From: Euryarchaeota archaeon RBG_13_57_23
GTDB lineage: Archaea > Thermoplasmatota > Thermoplasmata > UBA10834
Direction of reading: 5' to 3'
NCBI GenBank assembly: GCA_001800675.1
Contig: MGVW01000035.1
Location: 108,749-172,748 of the forward strand
Length of the DNA: 64,000 nucleotides
Positions 17,261 to 25,736 of this stretch are shown here, piece after piece (the stretch's first letter is position 1; each line of letters starts with the position of its first letter). The notes under the pieces are model-generated. The model was not told the origin of the DNA, did not search any database, and saw nothing but the letters and a program-made list of their open reading frames with translations. Position numbers and translations under genes: made by a program.

Positions 17261-17270
17261 CATATAAATG
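17261..17270 (-). promoter_or_regulatory. TATA box of the ArsR-fusion gene
   Basis: CATTTATATG on the minus strand in an AT-rich setting, about 95 bases before the start codon. Confidence 0.45.
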
Positions 17271-17358
17271 AGGCTCGAAAATATAACACCATATCAATAA
17301 AAATAGGCGCGCAGCGCAACATCCGCCGGGCAGAAACTTGTGAACGAAAAATCAGGAC

Positions 17359-17384
17359 GGAAGAAGAAGGGGCCGAGCGGCCCC
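17359..17384 (-). terminator. Putative terminator of the thermosome gene
   Basis: On the minus strand GGGGCC-GCTC-GGCCCC, a perfect 6-base GC stem about 20 bases after the stop codon. A pyrimidine tract (TTCTTCTTCC) follows. Confidence 0.5.
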
Positions 17385-17405
17385 TGATCACGTGAAACAA
17401 GAGGT

Positions 17406-19064
17406 TTACATCATTCCTGGAGGCATGCCGCCGCCCATGCCGCCCGGCATGCCGCCCCTCGGAGGTCCCGCCTCCGATGGACTCATCCGTCTCGAGGCAA
17501 TGACATCATCGATCCTCAGGATCATCGACGCGACCTCGGTCGCCGACTGAATTGCCTGGGTCTTGACCCTCATGGGCTCGATGACCTTCGCAGATATCAT
17601 GTCGGAAACCTTGTTCTGGAGGACGTTCACGCCGAAGTTCTTGCCCCCTTTCTTGTTGTTGTGGGCGTTCTTCAGCTCTATCAGAACGTCTATGGCGTCC
17701 ATGCCCGCGTTCTCGGCCAGGGTCCACGGAATAATCTCGAGGGCCTCAGCGAATGCCTCGATGGCCAGCTGTTCTCTTCCCCCGACGCTCTGACCATAGC
17801 CCTTCAGCTTCAACGAGAGCTCGATCTCGGAGGCGCCTCCGCCAGGTACGACAACTCCGTCCTCGATTGCGACTGCGACCACCTTCAAGGCGTCGTGGAG
17901 TGCGCGTTCGACCTCGTCCACAACGTGCTCAGTACCGCCCCGGATGAGGACAGACACCGCTTTGGGATTCTTGCATCCGGTGATGTAGGTCATGTCGGAG
18001 TCGGAAATCTTGACTTCCTCGACCTGTTCGGCCGCACCCAGCTCGGACGCCTTCAGGTCGTCCAGGTTCGTGATGATCTTTCCGCCCGTGGCCTTGCTCA
18101 GCTTCTCCATGTCGGATCTCTTGACTCTGCGAACCGCGTAGATGCCTTCCTTCGCGAGGAAGTGCTGGGCCAGGTCATCGATACCCTTCTCGCAGATCAG
18201 GACGTTGGCTCCCGATCTCTTGACCTTGTCGACCATGATCTTAATGGTCCTCTCCTCCTCGTCGAGGAATTTCTGCATCTGCATCGGATCCCTGATCTGG
18301 ATCTTCGCCTCGACCTCGGTCTTCTTGATCTCCAGAGCGGAGTCGACGAGGGCGACCTTCACGTTCTTCAGAACCTTGGGCATCCGCGGGTGCACTCTCT
18401 CCTTATCCAGGATAAGCCCCTTGATCATCTTCGTGTCAGAGACTGCGCCACCGTGCTTCTTCTCGACCTGGACGTTGTCGATGTCGACTTTGTAAGTGCC
18501 ATCCACCTTCTCCGCAACCGACATTACCGCTTCCACAGCGATGTCCGCCAGCAGATCCAGCTCGCCACCCACTCCCTTGCCGGTCATCGCGGTCTGTGCG
18601 ACTAGCTTCAAGGTCTTCCTGTCGGTGGGTGAAACCTCGATGCCCATATTCTTCAGAATCTTCAGCGCCTCATGTGAGGCAAGCCTGAATCCGTTCGAGA
18701 TCACCGTAGGGTGAACGTTCTGATCGATCAGCGCCTCGGACTTCTTCAGGAGCTCTCCTGCAATGACCACAGCAGATGTCGTGCCGTCGCCGCACTCGTC
18801 GTCCTGAGTCTTGGCGACCTCGACGATCATCTTCGCCGCGGGGTGTTCGACGTCTAGTTCCTTCAGAATAGTTGCTCCGTCATTCGTGATGACGATGTCA
18901 CCCATGCTGTCCACGAGCATCTTGTCCATGCCCTTAGGACCGAGGGTGCTCCGCACGGAATCTGCGACCGCCTTCGCAGCCATGATGTTGTTGTTATGAG
19001 CGGTCTTTCCGCGCGTTGATTCCGTTCCTTCCTTCAGTATGATAACTGGTTGGCCTCCCAACAA
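17406..19064 (-). CDS. Thermosome subunit (group II chaperonin)
   Basis: An ATP-dependent protein-folding chaperonin subunit, 552 residues. Nucleotide motifs LGPKGMDKMLVD, NDGATIL, GDGTTSAVVIAGELL and VVPGGGASEIE are present. The C-terminus is a flexible Gly-Met-Pro-rich tail (GGMPGGMGGGMPPGMM) that faces the folding cavity. A TTG at 19064 is used as start, 7 bases after a GGAGG sequence; a TATA box (CCTTATATAG, minus strand, about 19101-19110) is 40 bases upstream. Only one subunit gene is in this window. Confidence 0.95.
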   Translation of the reverse strand: MLGGQPVIILKEGTESTRGKTAHNNNIMAAKAVADSVRSTLGPKGMDKMLVDSMGDIVITNDGATILKELDVEHPAAKMIVEVAKTQDDECGDGTTSAVVIAGELLKKSEALIDQNVHPTVISNGFRLASHEALKILKNMGIEVSPTDRKTLKLVAQTAMTGKGVGGELDLLADIAVEAVMSVAEKVDGTYKVDIDNVQVEKKHGGAVSDTKMIKGLILDKERVHPRMPKVLKNVKVALVDSALEIKKTEVEAKIQIRDPMQMQKFLDEEERTIKIMVDKVKRSGANVLICEKGIDDLAQHFLAKEGIYAVRRVKRSDMEKLSKATGGKIITNLDDLKASELGAAEQVEEVKISDSDMTYITGCKNPKAVSVLIRGGTEHVVDEVERALHDALKVVAVAIEDGVVVPGGGASEIELSLKLKGYGQSVGGREQLAIEAFAEALEIIPWTLAENAGMDAIDVLIELKNAHNNKKGGKNFGVNVLQNKVSDMISAKVIEPMRVKTQAIQSATEVASMILRIDDVIASRRMSPSEAGPPRGGMPGGMGGGMPPGMM

Positions 19065-19100
19065 ATTGATGCCTCCGAGGTTTCGAATATGCTAGGACTT

Positions 19101-19110
19101 CTATATAAGG
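19101..19110 (-). promoter_or_regulatory. TATA box of the thermosome gene
   Basis: CCTTATATAG on the minus strand, about 40 bases before the TTG start. Confidence 0.6.
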
Positions 19111-19176
19111 CTTGTTCCTATGCATCTCCACGGGTAACAGTGCCTTTCGAGAGGGGGGCTATCCTAGAAATGATGA

Positions 19177-19962
19177 CTAGAACGCGTCCAGGAGCGCGAT
19201 CCCCCACCGATCGCATTCCTTGAGCAGCGTCGAACGGACCCTGAAGAGTCTTGATGCAGGCGTCTCCTGAGAAACGGGCAGTCTCGGCAAACAGTCCTTC
19301 AGCCGTCTCATCGCGAGCGGCCTGGAGTTGAACTTGTCCCACATGATCGTGCGGACGGAAGCATCGTGGGCGCTCGCGACCAAATGCTCAAGGTCCGAAT
19401 CCGAATCGCTCACGCCTGGGAAGATGGGAGCCGCCATCAGGTAGGTTCGCACTCCGGCCGCATTCAACTCGCGGAGTACCTCGAACCTGCGTTGCGGGGG
19501 AGGCGCGCCGGGTTCGAGGATGGCAGCCATCTGCTCGTTGATGATCCCGATGCTCACTCCCACTTCGGCCCTCTCGTAGCCCCTCAGGATGTCGAGATCG
19601 CGCAGCACCAGAGCGGACTTCGTCAGGAGGCTGATGTTCGCATTCGCCTCTTTGAACGTCCCCAGGCAGGCCCGTGTGAGCGCATACCTCTCCTCGGCCG
19701 GCTGATAAGGATCAGTGACTGTTCCGACCCCGTACACACCATGCGCGCCTCGTGCGAGCTCATTCTTCAGAAGCCGCGGCAGGTTCACCCTTACTTCCAC
19801 TGATGTACCCCATCTCGTGTCCATCTTGTACCGAGTGACGTCTTGGGCGTAGCAGTAGAGACATCCGTGGGCGCACCCCCTATATGGGTTCACGGCCCAG
19901 TCCAACCCGGGAAGTCTTGAGGGAGACACCGCGGTCGTGCACTCCACAACCTTCATTTCCAT
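19177..19962 (-). CDS. SplB-like radical SAM protein
   Basis: 261 residues of the COG1533 family (spore photoproduct lyase-related). The [4Fe-4S]-SAM motif is C30-x3-C34-x2-C37 (GCAHGCLYCYA), preceded by NPYRGC. GTVTDPYQPAE and LLTKSALVLRDLD are typical of the family. The substrate is unknown for most archaeal members; DNA lesion repair is a common guess. Its ATG abuts the nre stop codon (19963), so it is co-expressed with that DNA-repair gene, which supports a DNA-related role. Confidence 0.88.
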   Translation of the reverse strand: MEMKVVECTTAVSPSRLPGLDWAVNPYRGCAHGCLYCYAQDVTRYKMDTRWGTSVEVRVNLPRLLKNELARGAHGVYGVGTVTDPYQPAEERYALTRACLGTFKEANANISLLTKSALVLRDLDILRGYERAEVGVSIGIINEQMAAILEPGAPPPQRRFEVLRELNAAGVRTYLMAAPIFPGVSDSDSDLEHLVASAHDASVRTIMWDKFNSRPLAMRRLKDCLPRLPVSQETPASRLFRVRSTLLKECDRWGIALLDAF

Positions 19963-21282
19963 CTAGCTCAACCCCCATGGCTGGTCGATGCGCTTCTGAT
20001 AGAGCGCGTCCTTCAGTATCGCGCTGTTCTTGATCCACCTGGACATCGGGATATCAAGGACCGTCGATACGTGTGCAAGGGCGTCGTTGAGCGCGGGGAA
20101 GCGCTTCGGCTTGCTCCGCATGGCAGCGCGCACCGTCTCCCTCACGCTCCAGACGCCAACCGGCAGTATGTATCCTGGATGGGCTTCCCGGAGAATCACG
20201 ACCCCCGCCTGCCGTCTCTCCCGCTGCAGAAGCTCGTTGACCGCCAGACGCGCAGAATAGTAGCATCCTCCTATGCTCGCGTAGGTGGTCCTCCCATCAT
20301 AGAACTCATGATCTCCCATTATTGCGATCCTGTTACCGTACGGGTTCCAGGCCGTCCTCGGATACCAGGCTTCGATGAGTTCGTACTTCCAGCTCGTCGG
20401 CATCATGATCACCGTGTATCGGTTGTCCAGGCTTCTGGACTCGTATACGCGGAACTCATTTATGACTGGAAGAGTCTTGGTGGTCTCGAGCATGTGAAGT
20501 CCCAGATTGGAGTCGACCGCTGTGATGCTCCATCGTGTTGGGACGAACTTGCGCTTCTTCCCGATCCCGAGCGCACCGACACTGAACGCCCTCTGTATCT
20601 GGGAGACGAGCGTACCGTTCCCATAGAGCGAGACCATCGCATCCCTGGCCTTCAAGTCCGTGTCGAAGTATGCCTTCTCCAGCCGAGTGTCGAACTTGTA
20701 GTTGGAGACATCGAACTTCCTCAACGGAGCGGATGGCCCGAAGGGCTCAGCGTTATCGTTCACGGTGAGCTTTCCGAACGGCTTCCTCTCGAACTCAGCG
20801 AAGACATCCGGAGGCGTCCTAGCCAACGCGAGGTCCCGTGTCCTCACAACCAACCTATCCGGGTTCTCGACATCATGGACCTTCACGGTGTGCATCCCCC
20901 GAACCATCGTGGAGCGAAAATCGATGATGTCGTCGATCGTCAGATGACTCCAGCGCTCCGGTGTATCCATCATGGATGTGTCGCCATGGTAAGGAGGTAT
21001 CATCGGGCCAATCGCCACCCTCGGGTATCCGAATCTCCCGACGAACACGCTCGGCGGGCTGGCGCCGTCGATGTCAGTTCTGTCGATCTGCTGGCGAATT
21101 CTTGAGGCGGAATAGAAGCGCGCGACGACCGAGCAACGATCCTTCCCGCAGAGCATCCGTGAGCCTTTGCATAATACGCAGCGGGCCGAGGGAGAGGCCG
21201 CGTTGTCCTGGGATAGAATCTCCTCGAACAGAGAAGAGTTGTCCACCATTGTCCCTGAGCGGCTCACCTGTGAGAGGTCCAT
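19963..21282 (-). CDS. Nre-family DNA repair protein
   Basis: 439 residues of the archaeal Nre family (COG1602, DUF650/651). An N-terminal zinc-like motif CVLCKGSRMLCGKDRC (about 35-50) is followed by SPPSVFVGRFGYPRVAIGPM and the conserved core. In other archaea NreA interacts with PCNA through a C-terminal PIP motif; here the C-terminus reads YQKRIDQPWGLS, a possible divergent PIP box (Gln-x2-Ile-x2-aromatic; inference). A likely operon with the SplB-like gene downstream. Confidence 0.88.
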   Translation of the reverse strand: MDLSQVSRSGTMVDNSSLFEEILSQDNAASPSARCVLCKGSRMLCGKDRCSVVARFYSASRIRQQIDRTDIDGASPPSVFVGRFGYPRVAIGPMIPPYHGDTSMMDTPERWSHLTIDDIIDFRSTMVRGMHTVKVHDVENPDRLVVRTRDLALARTPPDVFAEFERKPFGKLTVNDNAEPFGPSAPLRKFDVSNYKFDTRLEKAYFDTDLKARDAMVSLYGNGTLVSQIQRAFSVGALGIGKKRKFVPTRWSITAVDSNLGLHMLETTKTLPVINEFRVYESRSLDNRYTVIMMPTSWKYELIEAWYPRTAWNPYGNRIAIMGDHEFYDGRTTYASIGGCYYSARLAVNELLQRERRQAGVVILREAHPGYILPVGVWSVRETVRAAMRSKPKRFPALNDALAHVSTVLDIPMSRWIKNSAILKDALYQKRIDQPWGLS

Positions 21283-21438
21283 CCCATGTCAGTAATCAGA
21301 AGAGCGCTTAATAAATGGCGCGCTGGACGAGCGAAAGTGCGCTGCCTTGCGGATAGGCAATGAGTAGCTCACGCCAAAGTAGAAATATGGAAGTGCCCTT
21401 CATATTCCCCGCATTTGTATTAGGGGAACTGTCGCAGC

Positions 21439-22080
21439 ATGATGGAAGCAGTCATATCGCTCAAGATCCCGCAGAACTGGATGAGCGAGATACCTGAGAA
21501 ACACCCGGTCACCATCAAGGTGATTGACAGGGTCCCGTATTCTGACAGGGGCGTCAAGGATCTCGTGGAGATAGCGGGGCCTCAGGATGTGATGGACGAG
21601 GTTTTGAGAGATATCAGGAAGAACCCGATGGTGACGAAGGTCGAGACGACGATGACCGAGAGGGGAAAGCTGATAGGGGCAGTCACGACCTCCAGATGTG
21701 ACATCTGCAGGATTCTCACGGATTCGGACGTGTTCCTCATATCGGCTGAGACAAGAGACAACGGGAAGGTCGACTGGACTCTGGTCCTTAGCGACAAGGC
21801 CGTCTTGAAGGACATCTTCGACCACCTGAAGAACAAGAGCGTCGAGGCCGAACTGGTGAAGCTGACGAAGATAGATGACAAGGAGAGTCTGACCGAGAGG
21901 CAGGACAAGATTGCAAAGGTGGCGTTCGAGAGAGGCTATTTCGACTATCCCAAAAGGATAAGCCTTCGAGAACTTGCGCGGATGTTCGAAGTCTCTCCAT
22001 CGACCCTGTCCGAAATCCTGCGAAAAGGACAGAGGAAGATAGTGCTAGACTACTTCAAGAAACAGAGACAGACGATCTGA
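21439..22080 (+). CDS. HTH-10 (Bat-like) transcriptional regulator
   Basis: 213 residues. The N-terminal part has the beta-rich layout of Bat/HTH-10 regulators, with a Cys pair (SRCDICRI, about residues 85-92) that might bind metal. The C-terminal helix-turn-helix reads VAFERGYFDYPKRISLRELA then FEVSPSTLSEILRKGQRKI, the HTH_10 signature. Such proteins act as DNA-binding activators in Euryarchaeota. It has its own transcription unit. Its target is unknown; the adjacent DUF59 gene is a candidate. Confidence 0.82.
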   Translation: MMEAVISLKIPQNWMSEIPEKHPVTIKVIDRVPYSDRGVKDLVEIAGPQDVMDEVLRDIRKNPMVTKVETTMTERGKLIGAVTTSRCDICRILTDSDVFLISAETRDNGKVDWTLVLSDKAVLKDIFDHLKNKSVEAELVKLTKIDDKESLTERQDKIAKVAFERGYFDYPKRISLRELARMFEVSPSTLSEILRKGQRKIVLDYFKKQRQTI

Positions 22081-22164
22081 CATCCCACAACAGAACTGCG
22101 CTAAGTTAATCTAATGCCACTCGAATGAACCGCCGACACATCAACCGACCAAAGGAGACATTTA

Positions 22165-22446
22165 ATGCCAACCGAGAAAGAAGTCATAGCTGCCCTCAAG
22201 CAGATCATCGATCCTCATTCCAACATAAGTGTCTACGACATGGGCCTCATATCCGAGCTGAAGGTCACCAAGTCGTCCGTGAGCCTCACTTTCAGGCCGA
22301 CGAGCCAGTTCTGTCCCTTGGGCATCCAGCTCGCACACAACATCAAGAGAAGACTGAGGCAGCTCAAGGGCACCGAGAAGGCCGACGTTAAGGTCACTGG
22401 CCACGTGCACGAGCAGATAATCAACAAATCGTTATCAGACAACTGA
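22165..22446 (+). CDS. MIP18/SufT-like (DUF59) Fe-S assembly protein
   Basis: A 93-residue single DUF59 domain. The diagnostic segment IDPHSNISVYDMGLI and the later CPLGIQLAHNIK cysteine are present. Such proteins help mature or transfer Fe-S clusters, which fits an organism with many Fe-S enzymes (por, kor, nadA, taw1). ATG 22165 follows a purine-rich leader. It is separate from the regulator upstream by 84 bases. Confidence 0.85.
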   Translation: MPTEKEVIAALKQIIDPHSNISVYDMGLISELKVTKSSVSLTFRPTSQFCPLGIQLAHNIKRRLRQLKGTEKADVKVTGHVHEQIINKSLSDN

Positions 22447-22502
22447 GCCACTCCGCTTGCGAGCTGCCCTTTGTTGTCATCTCGGGGAGCATGCTGATAA
22501 GG

Positions 22503-23729
22503 CTAGGCGCCGAACTTCTTCGCCCTATCCGCCATGCCTAGCATTATCGGCATCAGGTCCATTCCGCGTATCCTGCCGAGTGCGCCCGCAGCGCATGAGA
22601 TCTCATCGAATTCCTTGACCCCGTCGATTCTCGCGCCCCCTCCTGATATCGACAACGGGACAGGGTCCGCGCTGTGTTCCCGGACTGAGACTGGAGTTGA
22701 GTGGTCGCAGGTTATCGCAACGACTACGTCTTCGTGAATATCCTTCAAGATCAGCCCGAGCATCATGTCGATGCTCTCGACAACTCTGACCTTGTTCCTG
22801 AAATCACCATCGTGGCCTGCGACGTCCCCCGCCTTCACATTGAGGAAAACGAAATCGTTCGTGGCCAATAGTCTAAGCGCAGCTTCGCCTTTGGCCCTGT
22901 AGTCCGTGTCAAGGCCGCCCGTAGCTCCGGGCACGTCTGGGACTTCCATCCCGACCAGCCTGCATATCCCCTTGACCAGAGTGACCCCTGCGACAGCGGC
23001 GCATTTCAGGCCGTATCTCTCCGACAGCGGCTCGAGCTCTTTGATGCTCCCTGGTCCTCGTGGCAGGATGGCGTTCGCGGGGGGAAGGCCTTCCTTGACG
23101 CGCTGGACGTTCACTGGATGCTTCCGGAGTATCGCTGACGACCTCTTCACGAACTCGTTGACCACTTCGGCGGTCTTCTTGCCCTGCGGACAAAGGGCCT
23201 TAGAGGTGTGAATCTTCTCCTCGGCATGGGGGTCGACATCCGTCACGCGGTGATCCAGGCCTTTGCCGCGCAGCACGAGCACGCCGCGGTGCTCTGATCC
23301 TTCCTTGAAAATGACCTGCACGCCTGAAATCTCCATCCCGGAGATGGCGGCGGCGAGCTCACCCGTGCCGTGCTTGATCCGCCCAGCACGCCTGTCTATG
23401 ACCTTCATTCTCCCGTCAACGGTCGCGAAATTGCACCTGAAGGCCACATCTCCCGGCTGAAGCGCTATGCCGGCCCCGGCGGCCTCGATCGGGCCTCTGC
23501 CCGTGTAGACCTTGTGCGGGTCGTATCCGAAGAGAGCAAGATGAGCCGTGTCACTCCCCGGGATTATCCCGTGTCCAATCACGTCCATGGTTCCGCTGAT
23601 GCCGTGTCTCGCCAGAGCGTCCATGGCAGGCTTCTTCGCGGCCTGGAGAGGCGTCTTCCTGTCGAACTCCTTGACAGGCCTGTCCGAGAGACCGTCACAG
23701 ACCACGAGGAGCATCTTTTTCGCTGGCAT
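22503..23729 (-). CDS. apgM: 2,3-bisphosphoglycerate-independent phosphoglycerate mutase (archaeal ApgM)
   Basis: Interconverts 3- and 2-phosphoglycerate in glycolysis/gluconeogenesis. 408 residues from ATG 23729 (MPAKKMLLVVCDGLSDRP). The frame is open further upstream, but that extension runs into the tRNA-Ser gene. Alkaline-phosphatase-superfamily metal ligands appear as CDGLSD, the catalytic-Ser motif as PGSDTAHLALFGYDP, and late ligands as AGDVAGHDGD and TCDHSTPV. Length matches archaeal ApgM (about 400). Confidence 0.94.
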   Translation of the reverse strand: MPAKKMLLVVCDGLSDRPVKEFDRKTPLQAAKKPAMDALARHGISGTMDVIGHGIIPGSDTAHLALFGYDPHKVYTGRGPIEAAGAGIALQPGDVAFRCNFATVDGRMKVIDRRAGRIKHGTGELAAAISGMEISGVQVIFKEGSEHRGVLVLRGKGLDHRVTDVDPHAEEKIHTSKALCPQGKKTAEVVNEFVKRSSAILRKHPVNVQRVKEGLPPANAILPRGPGSIKELEPLSERYGLKCAAVAGVTLVKGICRLVGMEVPDVPGATGGLDTDYRAKGEAALRLLATNDFVFLNVKAGDVAGHDGDFRNKVRVVESIDMMLGLILKDIHEDVVVAITCDHSTPVSVREHSADPVPLSISGGGARIDGVKEFDEISCAAGALGRIRGMDLMPIMLGMADRAKKFGA

Positions 23730-23796
23730 GAGAACGGGTTGAGTATGTTCCGGGTCATAATTAATGCTACCATGACACGGCTCGGGGCCTTGTGAG

Positions 23797-23883
23797 CGCC
23801 GAGGGGGAGATTTGAACTCCCGTGGTGACAAGCACCAGTAGCTCTCGAGGCTACCGCCTTAAACCGAGCTTAGCTACCTCGGC
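23797..23883 (-). tRNA. tRNA-Ser (anticodon CGA)
   Basis: A class II tRNA, 87 nt. Acceptor GCCGAGG/CCTCGGC, discriminator G as usual for Ser, T arm GGGAG-TTCAAAT-CTCCC, and anticodon stem GTAGC/GCTAC closing loop CTCGAGA (anticodon CGA). Long variable arm, no encoded CCA, no intron. It reads UCG serine codons. Confidence 0.95.
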
Positions 23884-23941
23884 AACCAGCTGGATAGAAA
23901 GCGTTATTACGAGTGCCCATATTAACGCTGTCGGTAAGCCG

Positions 23942-24151
23942 ATGCGAGTCACGTTGCACCTTCTCCCAACGAGGAAAGAGTCCAGAAGAATCGAGCTCGA
24001 GAAAGGCGCAACTGTTGAAGCAGCGATACGCGCAATCGGACTGCTGCCCGACGCTTGGATCCCCATCCGCGGGAACGAGCCTGTGCCCTTGGACGAGCCC
24101 CTCGAGGACGGCGACGAACTCAAGCTGATATCTGTCGTCTCCGGAGGGTGA
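23942..24151 (+). CDS. MoaD/ThiS-like ubiquitin-fold sulfur carrier (SAMP-type)
   Basis: 69 residues, beta-grasp fold: short strands at the N-terminus (MRVTLHLLPT), helix ATVEAAIRAIGLL, and the Leu-Glu-Asp-Gly-Asp-Glu turn before a terminal VVSGG. The C-terminal di-glycine is the site that would be adenylated and thiocarboxylated, or conjugated to lysines. It could supply sulfur for molybdopterin or tRNA thiolation (compare the TtuA-like gene at 55.5 kb) or act as an archaeal ubiquitin-like modifier. The frame is open further upstream into the antisense tRNA, so ATG 23942 is preferred. Confidence 0.85.
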   Translation: MRVTLHLLPTRKESRRIELEKGATVEAAIRAIGLLPDAWIPIRGNEPVPLDEPLEDGDELKLISVVSGG

Positions 24152-24205
24152 CGGCGGGCAGGTACTGGCTGGGCTGATTCCTAATTATTATTTGCCTGAA
24201 GGAAA

Positions 24206-24215
24206 AGTATTTAAT
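24206..24215 (+). promoter_or_regulatory. TATA box upstream of the structured RNA and dnaG
   Basis: AGTATTTAAT. It predicts transcription from about 24236, more than 200 bases before the dnaG ATG. Confidence 0.5.
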
Positions 24216-24235
24216 CGAGGGCGTCTTAGTACTAC

Positions 24236-24430
24236 CGAAGAACAGCGCATCAACCTTCAACTGACATCTCATCATATGATCAAGTGAATGTCAAGGAGGA
24301 GAGGTCCGCCTAGAAGCGGCCACTCTACCTCATAAAGTAGATGTGTGTCGACCCCTGAGAGCACCGCGCAGCTGGTAGCTGAGCAGTGAGCCGGAGAGGA
24401 AGCGAAAGCTCGTCGACAAAGCTGTTTTTC
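24236..24430 (+). ncRNA. Structured leader or independent non-coding RNA upstream of dnaG
   Basis: About 195 bases with several consecutive helices: TGACAT (24262-24267) with ATGTCA, enclosing the palindrome ATCATATGAT; GGTCCGC/GCGGCC around CTAGAA (about 24303-24321); TCTAC/GTAGA (about 24324-24341); and GTCGAC (24347-24352) with GTCGAC (24412-24417), enclosing AGCTGGTAGCT and GAGC/GCTC helices. It ends in GCTGTTTTTC. No reading frame fits. I could not match it to RNase P, SRP RNA or a known riboswitch. Confidence 0.45.
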
Positions 24431-24447
24431 AGGCAAGGAGGGAAACA

Positions 24448-25731
24448 ATGGATATAGATCCAAGTACAACGAAATACTTGATCTCGGCGAAGCTGTCCAC
24501 GGACGGTATCGTCGAGAAGCCAGATATCGTAGGTGCAATTTTCGGACAGACTGAGGGACTGCTCGGTGACGAGCTCGACCTCAGAGATCTTCAGAAGAGC
24601 GGTAGGATCGGAAGGATCGAAGTGGAAGTCTCGTCCACGAAGGGCAAGTCAGAGGGCATAGTGTATGTGCCATCAAGCCTTGACCAAGTCGAGACGGCCA
24701 TTCTAGCTTCGTCGCTCGAGACCATCGACAGAGTCGGGCCGTGCAAGGCCAGAATCACCATCGAGAAGATCGAGGACGTCAGGGTCTCGAAGAGGAACAA
24801 GATAGTGGAAAGGGCGAAGCAGCTCCTGAACGAGCTGATGAAAGCCTCCAAGGTCAGCGGAGTGGACCTGGCCGACAGTGTTCGGCAATCCGTCCAGATC
24901 GAGGAGGTCATTCACTACGGAAAAGAGCGGCTGCCAGCGGGCCCGAATATCGACGACTCAGATGCGATCATTGTGGTCGAGGGGCGATCCGATGTCCTCA
25001 ACCTGTTGAAATACGGCATCAAGAACGTAATAGCGGTAGAGGGAACGAACATACCCCAGACCATTGTAGAGCTGAGCAAGGAGAAGGTCGTGACCGCATT
25101 CGCGGACGGCGACAGGGGCGGCGAACTCATCCTGAGGGAGCTGCTGCAGGTTGCCGAGGTTGATTTCATCGCGCGAGCTCCTGCTGGACAAGAGGTCGAG
25201 GAGCTGACGCAGAAGCAGATCGTAAAATGCCTCCGGAACAAGGTGCCTGCGGACCAGTTTGCAGAAATGTTGAACATACAGGGACCATCAACCAAGAATG
25301 GCGAAAAAACGGGCAGACGGGACGAGGACAGAGGAGAACGACGCAGGCCAGAGGACGACAGAGGCAGGCACGGACGAGAGAGGGAGCAGAAGCCCCCGAG
25401 CAGGTTTCAAGAGGAGAAGCCTGTGAAACGCTTCTCCCCCGAGCAGCTGAGATGGAAGGGCGTTCTCGATGAGCTAGTCAATACCTCGAAGGCCAAGATA
25501 CTGAATGCTAGCGGCAACGTGCTCAAGGAAGTACATGTCAGCACGCTCGCAGACACCCTCAAGGAAGGCATGGAAGGAGTCACTTCAGTCGTCCTGGACG
25601 GGATCATCACGCAGAGGATACTCGATATCGCAGTGGAAAAGAATATCAGCACGGTCGTAGGTGTTAAGCTGGGGAACATCGCCAAACTCCCGACGAATGT
25701 CGAGGTGTTGACGAAGGAAGACCTCAGCTGA
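24448..25731 (+). CDS. dnaG: Archaeal DnaG-type primase
   Basis: 427 residues. The N-terminal archaeal DnaG region (STTKYLISAKLSTDGIVEKPDIVGAIFGQTEG, split as positions 6-20 and 21-37) precedes a Toprim domain with VVEGRSD (about 171) and the DGDRGG metal motif (about 221). A charged, Arg-Asp-rich low-complexity linker (about 290-330) leads to a C-terminal domain. Archaeal DnaG makes RNA primers in vitro and also associates with the exosome. A GGAGG sequence lies 7-8 bases before the ATG. The Lon-like ATPase gene follows after 5 bases. Confidence 0.94.
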   Translation: MDIDPSTTKYLISAKLSTDGIVEKPDIVGAIFGQTEGLLGDELDLRDLQKSGRIGRIEVEVSSTKGKSEGIVYVPSSLDQVETAILASSLETIDRVGPCKARITIEKIEDVRVSKRNKIVERAKQLLNELMKASKVSGVDLADSVRQSVQIEEVIHYGKERLPAGPNIDDSDAIIVVEGRSDVLNLLKYGIKNVIAVEGTNIPQTIVELSKEKVVTAFADGDRGGELILRELLQVAEVDFIARAPAGQEVEELTQKQIVKCLRNKVPADQFAEMLNIQGPSTKNGEKTGRRDEDRGERRRPEDDRGRHGREREQKPPSRFQEEKPVKRFSPEQLRWKGVLDELVNTSKAKILNASGNVLKEVHVSTLADTLKEGMEGVTSVVLDGIITQRILDIAVEKNISTVVGVKLGNIAKLPTNVEVLTKEDLS

Positions 25732-25736
25732 ACATC

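Noticed and set aside
17661..18605. 314-codon frame opposite the thermosome gene
   Set aside because: Codon-position shadow with Leu/Asp repeats; the thermosome frame is unquestionable.
20071..21105. Long open frame opposite the Nre gene
   Set aside because: An antisense shadow of a well-conserved gene in a GC-rich genome; no domain visible.
24236..24430. RNase P or SRP RNA
   Set aside because: I could not find the conserved GAGGAAAGTC-type or GGAAGGGAGCA-type motifs; the RNA is also too short for SRP RNA.
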